From: Desertimonas sp963732335
GTDB lineage: Bacteria > Actinomycetota > Acidimicrobiia > Acidimicrobiales > Ilumatobacteraceae
Length of the DNA: 64,000 nucleotides
Direction: 5' to 3'
NCBI GenBank assembly: GCA_963732335.1
Contig: CAVSZO010000038.1
Location: 1-64,000, forward strand
A model generated the notes under the pieces. It searched no databases and was not told where the DNA came from. It saw nothing but the letters and a program-made list of their open reading frames with translations. Shown here piece after piece: positions 28,642 to 38,402 of the stretch. Each line of letters opens with the position of its first letter. The first letter of the stretch is position 1. The position numbers and the translations under genes are program-made.

Positions 28642-29871
28642 ATGACGGGTACGGTGAAGCGCGTGCAGTCCTGCCGCACCCGCCGCCTCATCGTCGCGGC
28701 CGTCGGGCTGGTCGGGGTAGCGGCACTGGCTGGCTGTGCCGACAACGCCCCGCAGGACACCTGGCAGCCCGAGGGTGACAACGCCCAGAAGATCCACAAT
28801 CTCCAGTGGCCGGTGTTCGCTATCGCTGGTCTTGTCGGGCTCATCGTGTTCACGGCGATCATCTGGTGCGTCTACCGCTACCGCGATCGCGGCCAGCCGA
28901 TCCCCAAGCAGACCCACGGCCGCCCGGCGCTGGAGATCGGCCTGACGATTCTCCCGGCGACGATCCTCATCGGGGTAGCCATCCCGACGGTCGGCACGAT
29001 CATGGCGCTCGCCGAGACCGACGACACCGAGTGCGTCGTCAACATCACCGGTCAGCAGTGGTGGTGGGAGATCGACTACCCGGCCCAAGACGGCTGCGGC
29101 GGGATCAGCGAACCGATCGTCACCAGCGGCCAGCTGGTGATCCCCGAGGACACGAATGTGCTGATGCGGGGTACGAGCAGGGACGTGATCCACAGCTTCT
29201 GGGTGCCGCGGATCAACGGCAAACGCGACGTCGTGCCCGGGCGGATCCAGACGTTGCGCCTGGAAGCCAACCAACCGGGGATCTACGCCGGGCAGTGCGC
29301 CGAGTTCTGCGGGCTGTCGCACGCCAACATGCGGATGGAGATCGTCGCCCTCACCGCCGAGGACTTCGAGACGTGGAAGGCCAACCAGCTCGCCGACTAC
29401 GAGGCACCTGACGAGGGCACCCAGGCCGCCGAGGGCGAAGCGGTGTTCATTCAGCAATGCGCCCGCTGCCACCAGGTCAATGGGCTGGTGGACCCGGACG
29501 ACGGCGAACCGGTCATCGCCCATCCCGAAGACGGCGTGTACGCCGGGGCGGCGCCGAACCTGACCCATCTGATGTCGCGCAACACGTTCGCCGGGGCGAC
29601 GTTCGACCTGCTCACCCCGGCCCGCCGCGAGACGGTCTGGGATGCCCCACCGGACGACTTCGGAGGGCTCTATCTGGAAGGTGTCACGGCCCCGTACCTC
29701 AACGCCCCGGACCTGCGTGCCTGGATCCGCAACGCCCCGGAGATGAAGCCGATGTACACCGACCCTGAGGAGCTCGGTCCCACCGGAGGCCTGCCCCGGG
29801 GCATGCCCTTCCTCGGCCTCTCCGAGGACCAGATCGACGACCTGATCGCCTACCTGCTGGAATTGAACTAG
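28642..29871 (+). CDS. ctaC: cytochrome c oxidase subunit II with C-terminal cytochrome c domain (caa3 type)
   Basis: Electron-entry subunit. The N-terminus is a lipoprotein signal (RRLIVAAVGLVGVAALAGC, lipobox LAGC), followed by two membrane helices. The CuA domain shows VIHSFWVPRINGKRDVVPG (His near 183), then GQCAEFCGLSHANMRMEI with two Cys, His and Met (about 216-230). GQQWWWEIDYP is the aromatic electron-entry patch. The C-terminal 150 residues form a cytochrome c with CARCH (about 272-276) and a likely Met ligand in LPRGMPFLG. The start ATG 28642 gives a proper lipoprotein signal; a GTG at 28566 overlapping the previous stop is the alternative. It overlaps ctaD by one base (TAGTG). Intact, about 409 residues. 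Confidence 0.95.
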   Translation: MTGTVKRVQSCRTRRLIVAAVGLVGVAALAGCADNAPQDTWQPEGDNAQKIHNLQWPVFAIAGLVGLIVFTAIIWCVYRYRDRGQPIPKQTHGRPALEIGLTILPATILIGVAIPTVGTIMALAETDDTECVVNITGQQWWWEIDYPAQDGCGGISEPIVTSGQLVIPEDTNVLMRGTSRDVIHSFWVPRINGKRDVVPGRIQTLRLEANQPGIYAGQCAEFCGLSHANMRMEIVALTAEDFETWKANQLADYEAPDEGTQAAEGEAVFIQQCARCHQVNGLVDPDDGEPVIAHPEDGVYAGAAPNLTHLMSRNTFAGATFDLLTPARRETVWDAPPDDFGGLYLEGVTAPYLNAPDLRAWIRNAPEMKPMYTDPEELGPTGGLPRGMPFLGLSEDQIDDLIAYLLELN

Positions 29872-31877
29872 TGGCGATCATCGAACGACCGACCCCGGTG
29901 CCGGCGGTCGTCGGCGCGCCCCCTGAGGTCGTCACACCGTCGCGGGCCCTCGGCGTGTTCCGCCGTCCGGTTGCCTCGACCGGTTGGCGCTCGTGGTTGT
30001 TCACCGTCGACCACAAGCGGATCGGGATCATGTACGGCGTCGCGGCGATGTTCTTCTTCGTCGTCGGAGGGCTCGAGGCGGTCCTGATCCGGGCTCAACT
30101 CGCCGCCGAGAACGGCACGCTGCTGTCGTCGGATGTCTACAACCAGCTGTTCACGATGCACGCCACCTCGATGGTGTTCCTGTTCGCCATGCCGATGGCG
30201 GCGGCGTTCGGCAACTACCTGCTGCCGTTGCAGATCGGCGCCCGCGATGTCGCGTTCCCGCGGATCAACGCCTTCGGCTTCTGGACGTTCCTGTTCGGCG
30301 CCATCATCGTCAACATGGGGTGGTTCCTCGGCGGCGCCGCCGACGGCGGCTGGTTCATGTACTCGCCGAACTCGAGCGTGCCGTTCTCGCCGTCGAACGG
30401 CATCGACTTCTGGGTGTTCGGCCTGCTGATCACCGGCATCGCCTCGCTGACGAGTGCGATCAACCTCATCGTCACTGCCCTCAATCTGCGCACCAGGGGC
30501 ATGTCGCTGATGCGCATGCCGGTGTTCACGTGGATGATCCTCGTCATCCAGTTCCTGCTCTTGTTCGCCATCCCCGTCATCACCGTGGCGCTGTTCCTGC
30601 TGATGTTCCAGCGAACGTTCGACGCCACCTTCTTCACCGTGTCCGCCGGCGCCGACCCGCTGCTGTGGCAGCACCTGTTCTGGATCTTCGGCCATCCCGA
30701 GGTGTACATCCTCGTGCTGCCGTCGTTCGGGATCGTGTCCGAGGTGCTCCCGGTGTTCTCCAAGAAGCCGCTGTTCGGCTACCCGTTCGTCGTCTTCTCC
30801 GGGGCGGCGATCGGCTTCCTCGGCTGGGGCGTGTGGGCGCACCACATGTTCGCCTCCGGGATCGGGCCGATCAGCGTCGCCGTGTTCGCCGTGGCGACGA
30901 TGGCCATCGCCATCCCGACCGGCGTCAAGATCGTCAACTGGACGCTGACGATGTGGGGCGGCAAGTTGAGCTTCACGACGGCGATGCTGTTCGCCATCGG
31001 CCTCATCGTCGAGTTCACGATCGGTGGGCTGTCCGGGGTCACCCACGCCGTGGCGCCGTCGGACACCCAGCAGACCGACACCTACTACATCGTCGCCCAC
31101 TTCCACTACGTGCTGTTCGGTGGCGCGGTGCTCGGGTTCTTCGCCGGGTTCTACTACTGGTGGCCGAAGGTGTTCGGCAAGTGCCTCTCCGAGACGCTCG
31201 GCAAGTGGAACTTCTGGCTGATGGTGATCGGCATGAACCTGACGTTCGGGCCGATGCACATCATCGGACTGCAGGGCCAGCCGCGGCGGATGTACGTGTG
31301 GACCGAAGAGCGCGCCGGCGAAGGCTTCTTCAACATCGGGTTCTGGAACCGCGTGGCGACCGTCGGCGCGGTCATCATCGCCATCGGGGTGCTGCTGTTC
31401 CTCATCAATGTTTGGCACACCCACCGCAAGGCGCCGCCGGCACCGCTCGACCCGTGGGACGCCCGCACGTTGGAGTGGATGACCACCAACCCGCCGAGCG
31501 AGCACAACTTCGACGCCCTCCCCGAGGTCCACTCCCTCGACGAGTTCTTCCATCGAAAATACGAGGACGTCGGCGAAGGCGACGCCCACGACCTGCGCCG
31601 GGTCGCCACCGCCGAGGAGATCCTCGCCGAACAGGCTGCCCACGCCGACCACCACATCCACATGCCGTCGCCGTCGTACTGGCCGATCGTCACCGCCTTC
31701 GCCCTGCCGATCGTCGCCTTCGGCATGGTCTACAACTTCCTGCTGGCGATCGCCGGCGCCGGGCTGCTCGTGTTCGCCATCTTCGGCTGGGCGTTGGAGC
31801 CGTCGGTGGCCGACGAAACCGACTACGACCCACCACCGTCCGACGACACGTCAACGGAGCTGGCCGTCAGTGGCTGA
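29871..31877 (+). CDS. ctaD: cytochrome c oxidase subunit I
   Basis: Catalytic heme-copper subunit reducing O2 to water and pumping protons. All ligands are present: FTMHATSMVF (heme a His, near residue 97), FGHPEVYILVLPSFG (CuB His with cross-linked Tyr, near 274), WAHHMFASG (CuB His pair, near 324) and VAHFHYVLFGGAV (heme a3 and heme a His, near 410). The DPWDARTLEWMTTNPPSEHNF tail motif follows. At 668 residues it is longer than usual: a hydrophilic loop and two more membrane helices (SYWPIVTAFALPIVAFGMVY and LLVFAIFGWALEP) extend the C-terminus. GTG start at 29871 is coupled to ctaC. Intact. Confidence 0.96.
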   Translation: MAIIERPTPVPAVVGAPPEVVTPSRALGVFRRPVASTGWRSWLFTVDHKRIGIMYGVAAMFFFVVGGLEAVLIRAQLAAENGTLLSSDVYNQLFTMHATSMVFLFAMPMAAAFGNYLLPLQIGARDVAFPRINAFGFWTFLFGAIIVNMGWFLGGAADGGWFMYSPNSSVPFSPSNGIDFWVFGLLITGIASLTSAINLIVTALNLRTRGMSLMRMPVFTWMILVIQFLLLFAIPVITVALFLLMFQRTFDATFFTVSAGADPLLWQHLFWIFGHPEVYILVLPSFGIVSEVLPVFSKKPLFGYPFVVFSGAAIGFLGWGVWAHHMFASGIGPISVAVFAVATMAIAIPTGVKIVNWTLTMWGGKLSFTTAMLFAIGLIVEFTIGGLSGVTHAVAPSDTQQTDTYYIVAHFHYVLFGGAVLGFFAGFYYWWPKVFGKCLSETLGKWNFWLMVIGMNLTFGPMHIIGLQGQPRRMYVWTEERAGEGFFNIGFWNRVATVGAVIIAIGVLLFLINVWHTHRKAPPAPLDPWDARTLEWMTTNPPSEHNFDALPEVHSLDEFFHRKYEDVGEGDAHDLRRVATAEEILAEQAAHADHHIHMPSPSYWPIVTAFALPIVAFGMVYNFLLAIAGAGLLVFAIFGWALEPSVADETDYDPPPSDDTSTELAVSG

Positions 31878-32502
31878 CACCACGATCTCCGCACCGGGCG
31901 AGCACCACGTGCTCGGCGAAGGGGTCGAGCACCCCGCCCTCGGGTCGACCACCGGCCTGTCGAACAACAAGATGGGCATGTGGTTGTTCCTCGGCTCGGA
32001 GTGCCTGCTCTTCGGCGGGTTGATCTCGACCTACATGCTCTACCGCGGTCGCAACGCCGGTCTCGGTCCCGACCAGATCTACGACATCCCGTTCACGTCG
32101 GTGTCGAGCTTCGTGTTGCTGATGTCGTCGCTGACGATGGTGCTGGCCGTCTCGGCGATCAATCGCCACGATGAACGCAACACCAAGGTGTGGCTCGTCA
32201 CCACGGCGCTGCTCGGCGCCACCTTCGTCGGCGGCCAGGTGTACGAGTTCACGGCGTTCTACCGCGAGGGCCTGGGATACACGACCAGCCTGTTCTCGTC
32301 CAGCTTCTACACCTTGACCGGGTTCCACGGCGTGCACGTGTCCGTCGGCATCGTCATGCTGTTGGCGCTGGCGCAGATGGTCCGCAAGAACCGGGTGACG
32401 GGCAACAAGGCCGAGGTCGTCGAGCTCGTCGGCCTGTACTGGCACTTCGTCGACATCGTGTGGATCGTCATCTTCACCCTCGTCTACCTGATCCCGGCGT
32501 GA
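31870..32502 (+). CDS. ctaE: cytochrome c oxidase subunit III
   Basis: Seven-helix-family subunit III, here about five helices and 210 residues. Key segments: NKMGMWLFLGSECLLFGGL, TFVGGQVYEFTAFYREGLGY, SSSFYTLTGFHGVHVSVG and LVGLYWHFVDIVWIVIF, with the conserved Glu and His residues intact. The GTG at 31870 overlaps the end of ctaD by eight bases, so the two are coupled. Supports subunit I stability and proton uptake. Intact. Confidence 0.94.
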   Translation: MADTTISAPGEHHVLGEGVEHPALGSTTGLSNNKMGMWLFLGSECLLFGGLISTYMLYRGRNAGLGPDQIYDIPFTSVSSFVLLMSSLTMVLAVSAINRHDERNTKVWLVTTALLGATFVGGQVYEFTAFYREGLGYTTSLFSSSFYTLTGFHGVHVSVGIVMLLALAQMVRKNRVTGNKAEVVELVGLYWHFVDIVWIVIFTLVYLIPA

Positions 32503-32515
32503 GAAGGTTGCAGAC

Positions 32516-32869
32516 ATGAGCGGCGACGTCGAGGAACTGGAAGCCCTCACCGAGACCGGTCACCACGTGACAGGCGCATCGGGACACGAGGTCCACCATG
32601 GTCTCGGCGACACCCAGTACCTGTTCGTTTTCGTGGCCCTGGTCATCGTCACGGCGATGGAGGTCTCGCTCACCTACATGAACATCGGCGCCTGGTTCCT
32701 GCCGCTGATGATCACCCTCATGCTGATCAAGTTCTTCAGCGTCGTGCTGTTCTTCATGCACCTGCGCTTCGACAACAAGCTGTACTCGGTGCTCTTCTAC
32801 ATGGGCCTCGGCCTCGCGGTCTTCGTCTACATCTTCGCGATGTTCACGTTCCACGTGTTCGATCTGTGA
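32516..32869 (+). CDS. prokaryotic cytochrome c oxidase subunit IV (COX4_pro)
   Basis: 117 residues with an Asp/Glu/His-rich N-terminal tail, then three membrane helices (YLFVFVALVIVTAMEVSLTYM, ITLMLIKFFSVVLFFMHLRFD, SVLFYMGLGLAVFVYIFAMF). The segment LIKFFSVVLFFMHLRFDNK is the family signature. Small accessory subunit of the oxidase, 13 bases after ctaE. Intact. Confidence 0.9.
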   Translation: MSGDVEELEALTETGHHVTGASGHEVHHGLGDTQYLFVFVALVIVTAMEVSLTYMNIGAWFLPLMITLMLIKFFSVVLFFMHLRFDNKLYSVLFYMGLGLAVFVYIFAMFTFHVFDL

Positions 32870-32902
32870 GCGAGCCGGTTCTGCAGAGCGGCGTGCACCG
32901 AA

Positions 32903-33883
32903 TTGGTGCAACTGGCTCCGCAGAAGCCGAGATCGCAGTGGCACACTGATCTCGTGGTCGCACTGGCGAGTCCGTGGGCCTTTCAGTGGCATCCGGAGGT
33001 ACTCGTCCTCGTCGGCTGTCTGATCGGGTCGTACGTGTACCTCGTCCGCGGCATCGGACCGGTCGCCGCGCGGGCAGGCGAGACGCCGATCACCCGGCGC
33101 AACGTCGTGTGCTTCGTCGCCGCCATGGTGATCCTGTGGGCGGCAAGCGATTGGCCGATCCACGACATCGGCGAGGGCTACCTCTACTCGATTCACATGC
33201 TCCAGCACATGATGCTGTCGTACTTCCTGCCGCCGCTCGCCCTGCTGGCGACGCCGGAGTGGCTGCTGCGGGCACTCATCGGGCACGGGCGGACCTACCA
33301 CGTCATGCGCTGGCTGTGCCATCCCGTCGTGGCTGCCGTCGCCTTCAACGTGGCGGTCATCGTCAGCCACATCCCCGGCGTCGTCAACGCCTCGCTGGAG
33401 AACGGGGCGTTGCACTACGGCGTGCACTTCCTCGTCGTCGCCACGGCGCTGCTGATGTGGATGCCGGTGTGCGGCCCGATCCCCGAGTTCCGCATCGGCA
33501 CCGGGGCGACCATGATCTATCTGTTCCTGCAGTCGGTCGTGCCGACCGTGCCGGCGGCATGGCTGACGTTCGCCGAGGGCGCCGTGTACCGGCCCTACGG
33601 TGAACAGCCATTGCGGGTCTGGGGGCTGTCCGCCACCGAGGACCAGCAGCTCGCCGGGGCGATCATGAAGACCGGCGGGTCGATCTTCCTCTGGACCATC
33701 ATCGTCACGCTGTGGTTCAAGCGCTTCTCTGCCAATTACCGCAGCGAACACGACTATCGCCGCCGGCCGGTCGTCGAGCCGGACATCCCGCCCGACGCCC
33801 TCGCCGATGTCACGGCGGAGACGCTGACCTATGACGACGTCGAGCGCGAGTTCGCCAAGTCGGCACCGCCGCACGAGCGCTGA
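32903..33883 (+). CDS. ctaG: CtaG/Caa3-type cytochrome c oxidase assembly membrane protein
   Basis: 326 residues, about eight membrane helices. Family landmarks are WHPEVLVLVGCLIGSYVYL near the start, DWPIHDIGEGYLYSIHMLQHMMLSYFLPPLALL, and a histidine-rich NGALHYGVHFLVVATALLMWMPV. The histidines and methionines in membrane segments suggest copper handling for CuB insertion, as known for this family. The C-terminal 60 residues are hydrophilic. GTG at 32903 chosen; a GTG at 32954 is possible. Last gene of the oxidase locus, convergent with the VapC gene 12 bases away. Intact. Confidence 0.9.
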   Translation: MVQLAPQKPRSQWHTDLVVALASPWAFQWHPEVLVLVGCLIGSYVYLVRGIGPVAARAGETPITRRNVVCFVAAMVILWAASDWPIHDIGEGYLYSIHMLQHMMLSYFLPPLALLATPEWLLRALIGHGRTYHVMRWLCHPVVAAVAFNVAVIVSHIPGVVNASLENGALHYGVHFLVVATALLMWMPVCGPIPEFRIGTGATMIYLFLQSVVPTVPAAWLTFAEGAVYRPYGEQPLRVWGLSATEDQQLAGAIMKTGGSIFLWTIIVTLWFKRFSANYRSEHDYRRRPVVEPDIPPDALADVTAETLTYDDVEREFAKSAPPHER

Positions 33884-33895
33884 CTCGAGCGCGGA

Positions 33896-34282
33896 TCAAA
33901 CGCGAATCACGGCGAGCCCGTCGACGTCGACGTAGTCCTCGTCTTGCGTCACGACCGGCACACCGAGCGTCATCGCCGTGGCCGCGATCCAGGAGTCATT
34001 GACTGGCATTCGCTGACTGCTGTCCCTCAACCTGAGTCGGAGTGATGCCCACGCTTCGGCCACGTTCTCGTCGATCGGTATGGGCTGCATCGACAGCGCA
34101 TTCGTCAGCGTTGCCAGGCGACGGTCGCGGGTCGACACGTCGCTGGCGGCGAGAACGCCGGCGCGGAGCTCTCCGATTGTGATCACTGATACGGCGATTT
34201 CGTCCGGTAGCGCATCGGTATTGAGCGGTCGCCCCGATTCTCGGGCGATGAACACGGTGGTGTCGGCGAGCGCTGCGCTCAC
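33896..34282 (-). CDS. VapC-type PIN-domain toxin
   Basis: 128-residue PIN ribonuclease, likely cleaving RNA when not held by its antitoxin. The acidic residues lie in ALADTTVFIARESG (Asp near 7), VITIGELRAGVL (Glu), VNDSWIAATAM (Asp) and VVTQDEDYVDV (Asp). GTG at 34282 overlaps the antitoxin stop as GTGA, so they are co-translated. Intact. Alternative: a solitary PIN protein, but the antitoxin is adjacent. Confidence 0.88.
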   Translation of the reverse strand: MSAALADTTVFIARESGRPLNTDALPDEIAVSVITIGELRAGVLAASDVSTRDRRLATLTNALSMQPIPIDENVAEAWASLRLRLRDSSQRMPVNDSWIAATAMTLGVPVVTQDEDYVDVDGLAVIRV

Positions 34283-34530
34283 CACTGGAGTTGATCGGTC
34301 TGGTCCGGCGCCAACTGGCGGATTTCGCCGGCCAGTCCGGAGTCGGCCTGATGGCCGACGACCCGGCGGACAAACTCGTCGCGACCTAGGAAGCGTGGCC
34401 GTCGACCCACTGGCTCCAGTACGGCGACGGGCCGCCCGTCGACGGTGATCGTGATCGCCTCCCCGGACTCCACACGATCGAGCAGGGCGCGGGTGTTGTT
34501 GCGCAGTTCTCGTGAGGCGACCGCCGTCAT
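34279..34530 (-). CDS. Phd/YefM-type antitoxin partner of VapC
   Basis: 83-residue protein starting MTAVASRELRNNTRALLDRV, followed by GEAITITVDGRPVAVLEPVG, the standard Phd/YefM DNA-binding fold; the rest (FLGRDEFVRRVVGHQADSGL and on) is the toxin-neutralising tail. ATG 34530 is well placed. It should bind the toxin and repress its own promoter. Upstream, ATGCGAC occurs twice (34529-34535 and 34549-34555), about 20 bases apart, a possible operator, and TACATT on the minus strand could be the -10 box. Intact. Confidence 0.87.
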   Translation of the reverse strand: MTAVASRELRNNTRALLDRVESGEAITITVDGRPVAVLEPVGRRPRFLGRDEFVRRVVGHQADSGLAGEIRQLAPDQTDQLQW

Positions 34531-34597
34531 GCGACAAATGTAGCACAGATGCGACACGACGCGACGAGTGATGGGCGGCCGGTAGCGTCGCGGCACT

Positions 34598-35899
34598 GTG
34601 ATCGACGTCCGCCTGCTGCGCACCGACCTCGACGGCGTGCTCGCGGCGATGTCGCGGCGCCAGAGTCCAGAGCTGCTCGACCAGGTTCGAGCGGCCGCCA
34701 AGCTGGACGCCCGCCTTCGCGACATCACCGCTGAGCGCGACGCCGCCCGCGCCCGCGTCAACGAGCTGTCCAAGGACGTCGGCCGGCTGCGTCGCGAAGG
34801 CGACGAGGCCGCGGCTGAGGCACTGGCCGCCGACAGCCGGTCCCTCGGCGAGCGGGAGAAGCAACTCGCCGCCGAGCACGACGCCGTCGGCGGCGAACTC
34901 CGCGACCTGCTGCTGGCGATCCCCAACCTGCCCCACCCCGACGCCCCCGACGGCGCGTCCGACACCGACAACGTCGTCGTTCACGGGCCCTTCGGGATGC
35001 CGGCCGCTGGCGACGACTTCCCCGCCCACCAGCGCGTTCCACACTGGGAGACCGGCGCGGCGCTCGGAATCCTCGACAACGAACGGGCGGTCAAGGTCAG
35101 CGGCTCGATGTTCACGATGACCCGCGGGCTCGGGGCGACGATGGGGCGGGCACTGTGCCAACTCGCCCTCGACCGCAATGCGGATGCGTTCGAGGAGATC
35201 CGCCCACCGTCGCTCGTTACCACGGCGACGCTCACCGCCTCTGGCCAGCTGCCCAAGTTCGCCGACGACGCCTTCGCCGTGGAGCGCGACGACTTGTGGG
35301 CGATCCCCACCGCCGAGGTTCCGCTGACGTCGATCTACCGCGACGAGACCCTCACCGAGGACGAGTTGCCGAAGCGGCTGATGGCCTACACGCCGTGCTA
35401 CCGCCGGGAGGCTGGCGCGGCGGGGAAGGACACCCGCGGGATGCTGCGCGCCCACGAGTTCGACAAGGTCGAGATCCTCGCCCTCGCCACGCCGGAGCAG
35501 AGCCCGGCGATGCTCGACGAACTGCTCGCCCGCGCCGAGGGGACGATCGAGGCGCTCGGGCTCCCGTATCGCACGATCGAGATCTGTGCCGGCGAGTTCG
35601 GCCAGAGCCACCATCGCTATTTCGACGTCGAGGTCTACTCGCCGGGCACTGGCACCTGGCTGGAGGTGTCGTCGGTGAGCTGGTTCTCCGACTATCAGGG
35701 TCGCCGGTCAAACATTCGCTTCCGGCGCGGCGGTCAGAAGGGCACCGAGATCGCCCACACCCTCAACGGCTCGGCGCTCGCCGTGCCGCGGGTCTGGGCG
35801 GCGATCCTCGAGAACTACCGTCAGCCCGACGGCTCAGTGGTCGTCCCCGACGCCCTGCGGCCCTACATGCGCGGTGCGGAGCGGATCGAACCCAACTAA
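34598..35899 (+). CDS. serS: seryl-tRNA synthetase
   Basis: Class II aminoacyl-tRNA synthetase charging tRNA-Ser. The N-terminal coiled-coil arm (residues about 20-105, AKLDARLRDITAERDAARARV and on) is rich in Ala/Arg/Glu heptads. Motif 2 is YTPCYRREAGAAGKDTRGMLRAHEF (quoted in part: CYRREAGAAG), motif 3 is TLNGSALAVPRVWAAILENY. GTG start at 34598, 433 residues, normal length. It is followed by pdxH after 10 bases. Intact. Confidence 0.96.
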   Translation: MIDVRLLRTDLDGVLAAMSRRQSPELLDQVRAAAKLDARLRDITAERDAARARVNELSKDVGRLRREGDEAAAEALAADSRSLGEREKQLAAEHDAVGGELRDLLLAIPNLPHPDAPDGASDTDNVVVHGPFGMPAAGDDFPAHQRVPHWETGAALGILDNERAVKVSGSMFTMTRGLGATMGRALCQLALDRNADAFEEIRPPSLVTTATLTASGQLPKFADDAFAVERDDLWAIPTAEVPLTSIYRDETLTEDELPKRLMAYTPCYRREAGAAGKDTRGMLRAHEFDKVEILALATPEQSPAMLDELLARAEGTIEALGLPYRTIEICAGEFGQSHHRYFDVEVYSPGTGTWLEVSSVSWFSDYQGRRSNIRFRRGGQKGTEIAHTLNGSALAVPRVWAAILENYRQPDGSVVVPDALRPYMRGAERIEPN

Positions 35900-35909
35900 A
35901 GGGAACGCA

Positions 35910-36554
35910 GTGAACGATGATCTGCGCACTCGGCGCATCGAGTACGAGACCGCTGGACTCGACGTCGCCGACGTCGCCGCCGATCCACTGGTGCAGTGGC
36001 GGCGGTGGTACGACGACGCCAGTGCCGCTGGAATCACCGAGCCGAACGCGATGACGGTCGCCACGGTCGGTTTCGACGGGAATCCCGATGCCAGGGTCGT
36101 GCTCGCCCGCGGCGCCGACGACCGCTCGGTCGTGTTCTTCACCAATTACGGCAGTGTCAAGAGCCGCCAGCTCGAACGGCACCCCCATGCCGCCGCCGTG
36201 TTCGCCTGGCTCGAACTTCATCGCCAGGCGCGCCTGCGTGGCCGCGTGGAGCGCGTCGACGATCATGAGAGCGACGGCTACTTCGCCAGCCGGCCACGCG
36301 AGAGCCAGCTCGCCGCTTGGGCGTCGCCGCAGAGCGACGTCCTCACTGACCGCGAGGAACTCGAACGCCGCTTCGCCGAATGCGCTCAGCGATTCGCCGA
36401 CGGCGACGTGCCGCGGCCGCCGTTCTGGGGTGGCTGGCGGCTCATCGTCGAGTCTGCCGAGTTCTGGCAGGGCCGGCCGAGCCGGCTGCACGACCGCGTC
36501 AGCTATCGGCGTGACGCTGATCGTCGTTGGGTGATCGAACGCGTCGCGCCGTAA
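35910..36554 (+). CDS. pdxH: pyridoxamine 5'-phosphate oxidase
   Basis: FMN enzyme making pyridoxal 5'-phosphate from PNP/PMP. Visible landmarks: DPLVQWRRWYDDASAAGITEP near the N-terminus, PDARVVLARGADDRSVVFFTNY (FMN contacts), SVKSRQLERHPHAAAVFAW, the middle FASRPRESQLAAWASPQS and the C-terminal EFWQGRPSRLHDRVSYRR (product site). GTG 35910 with GGGA a few bases upstream; 214 residues, as expected. Intact. Confidence 0.94.
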   Translation: MNDDLRTRRIEYETAGLDVADVAADPLVQWRRWYDDASAAGITEPNAMTVATVGFDGNPDARVVLARGADDRSVVFFTNYGSVKSRQLERHPHAAAVFAWLELHRQARLRGRVERVDDHESDGYFASRPRESQLAAWASPQSDVLTDREELERRFAECAQRFADGDVPRPPFWGGWRLIVESAEFWQGRPSRLHDRVSYRRDADRRWVIERVAP

Positions 36555-36588
36555 ATCTGCTGTCACCTGCCCGCTAGGTTCCTGCCCA

Positions 36589-37163
<575 letters not shown>

Positions 37164-37164
<1 letters not shown>

Positions 37165-38150
37165 TGCGTGCCGTCGTGCTCACCGAGTACGGCGGTCCGG
37201 AGGTCCTGCGCGTCAGCGAGGTCGACGATCCCGTTCCCGGACCGGACGAGATTCTCGTCGCTGTGGAGCACACGGCCGTCAACCGCGCCGATGTCCTGCA
37301 GCGACTCGGTCGCTACCCCGATCCGCGTCGGCCAGTGGTGGAGATCCCGGGCCTGGAGTATGCGGGGACAGTGGCGGCCTGTGGATCACGTGTCACGGAC
37401 TGGTCGGTGGGCGATGCCGTGATGGGCATCGAGAGTGGCGGCTGCTACGCCGACTTGCTCGCCACCCACGCCCGCCAGGCGATGGCGGTGCCGGACGGGC
37501 TCGACCGGCGCGATGCCGCGGCAGTTCCCGAGGTGTTCCTGACGGCGTGGGACGCCATCGTGGTGCAGGGCGGTCTCACGAGTGGGCGCTGGGCGCTCGT
37601 CCACGCCGGGGCGTCGGGCGTCGGGACGGCGGCGATCCAGATCGTCAAGGCGATCGGTGCCGAAATCGCCGTCACCTGCTCGGCGGGCAAGGCGCCGCGG
37701 TGCGCCGACCTCGGCGCGGACATCGTCCTCGAGCGGTCGCCCGCCGACTGGCTCGGATCGCTGCACCAGTCGCTGGCGGCGCGAGGCGTCGATGGCGTCG
37801 ACGTCGTGCTCGACGTCGTCGGGGGCGAGGAGGTTGATCGCAACCTCGCCGCCGTTGGCCCGCGCGGCACGATCGTCCAGGTCGGCCTTCTCGGTGGCGG
37901 CGTGGCGACGGTCAACGTCGGCGCTTTGATGGCGAAGCGGGTCTGCTGGATCGGCACGATGCTGCGTTCCCGGCCGTTGGAGGAGAAGATCACCGTCAGC
38001 CGGCGCTTCGCCGCGGAGCTGCTGCCGCTGTTCACCGCTGGACGGCTGCATCCGGTGATCGACCGCCGGTTCGCCCTTGAAGACGTCGCCGAGGCACACC
38101 GCGTGATGGAGGCCGATGCCAACGTCGGCAAGCTGCTACTCGACCTCTGA
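37164..38150 (+). CDS. NAD(P)H quinone oxidoreductase-like MDR protein
   Basis: Zinc-free medium-chain dehydrogenase/reductase of the PIG3/QOR type. It starts MRAVVLTEYGGPEVLRVSEV; EHTAVNRADVLQRLGRYPDP and IPGLEYAGTVAACG are family hallmarks; the NADP-binding motif is ALVHAGASGVGTAAIQIVKA. 328 residues, no zinc ligands. Probably reduces quinones or enals; physiological substrate unknown. Coupled to orn by a one-base overlap and followed by a double hairpin. Intact. Confidence 0.88.
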
Positions 38151-38176
38151 GCACAACTGAACGCTGGATACGTCAT

Positions 38177-38221
38177 CGCGCCGATTCGCCTGACGGCGCG
38201 TCGTGCGCACCCTGGTGCGCA
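38177..38221 (+). terminator. two tandem hairpins after the quinone oxidoreductase gene
   Basis: CGCGCCG (38177-38183) pairs with CGGCGCG (38194-38200), and TGCGCAC (38204-38210) pairs with GTGCGCA (38215-38221) around CCTG. They begin 27 bases after the stop. There is no T-run, so termination would be of the GC-rich, hairpin-only kind often proposed for actinobacteria. Confidence 0.5.
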
Positions 38222-38402
38222 TGTCCCGTCCTGAGAAGTTCATCGAATCGCTCGCTGCCTGGGCCCGGCTCCCCATCTACCCGCCGGCGAGCTTCGGGCA
38301 AGCCGGCTCGATCTCGCGTGCACTCGCGGAGCGCCGCCGCCGCAAGTCCCGATCAACCTGACGAACTCGTATCACGATCGTCCACAGCGACTCTCGTACT
38401 GC

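Noticed and set aside
29868..31661. 597-codon open frame antisense to ctaD
   Set aside because: Extreme Glu/Asp/Arg/His content typical of a GC-rich shadow, no domain, and ctaD with all ligands is on the other strand.
29984..32023. 679-codon open frame overlapping ctaD and ctaE on the same strand
   Set aside because: Arg/His-rich shadow of the two real genes, without hydrophobic segments.
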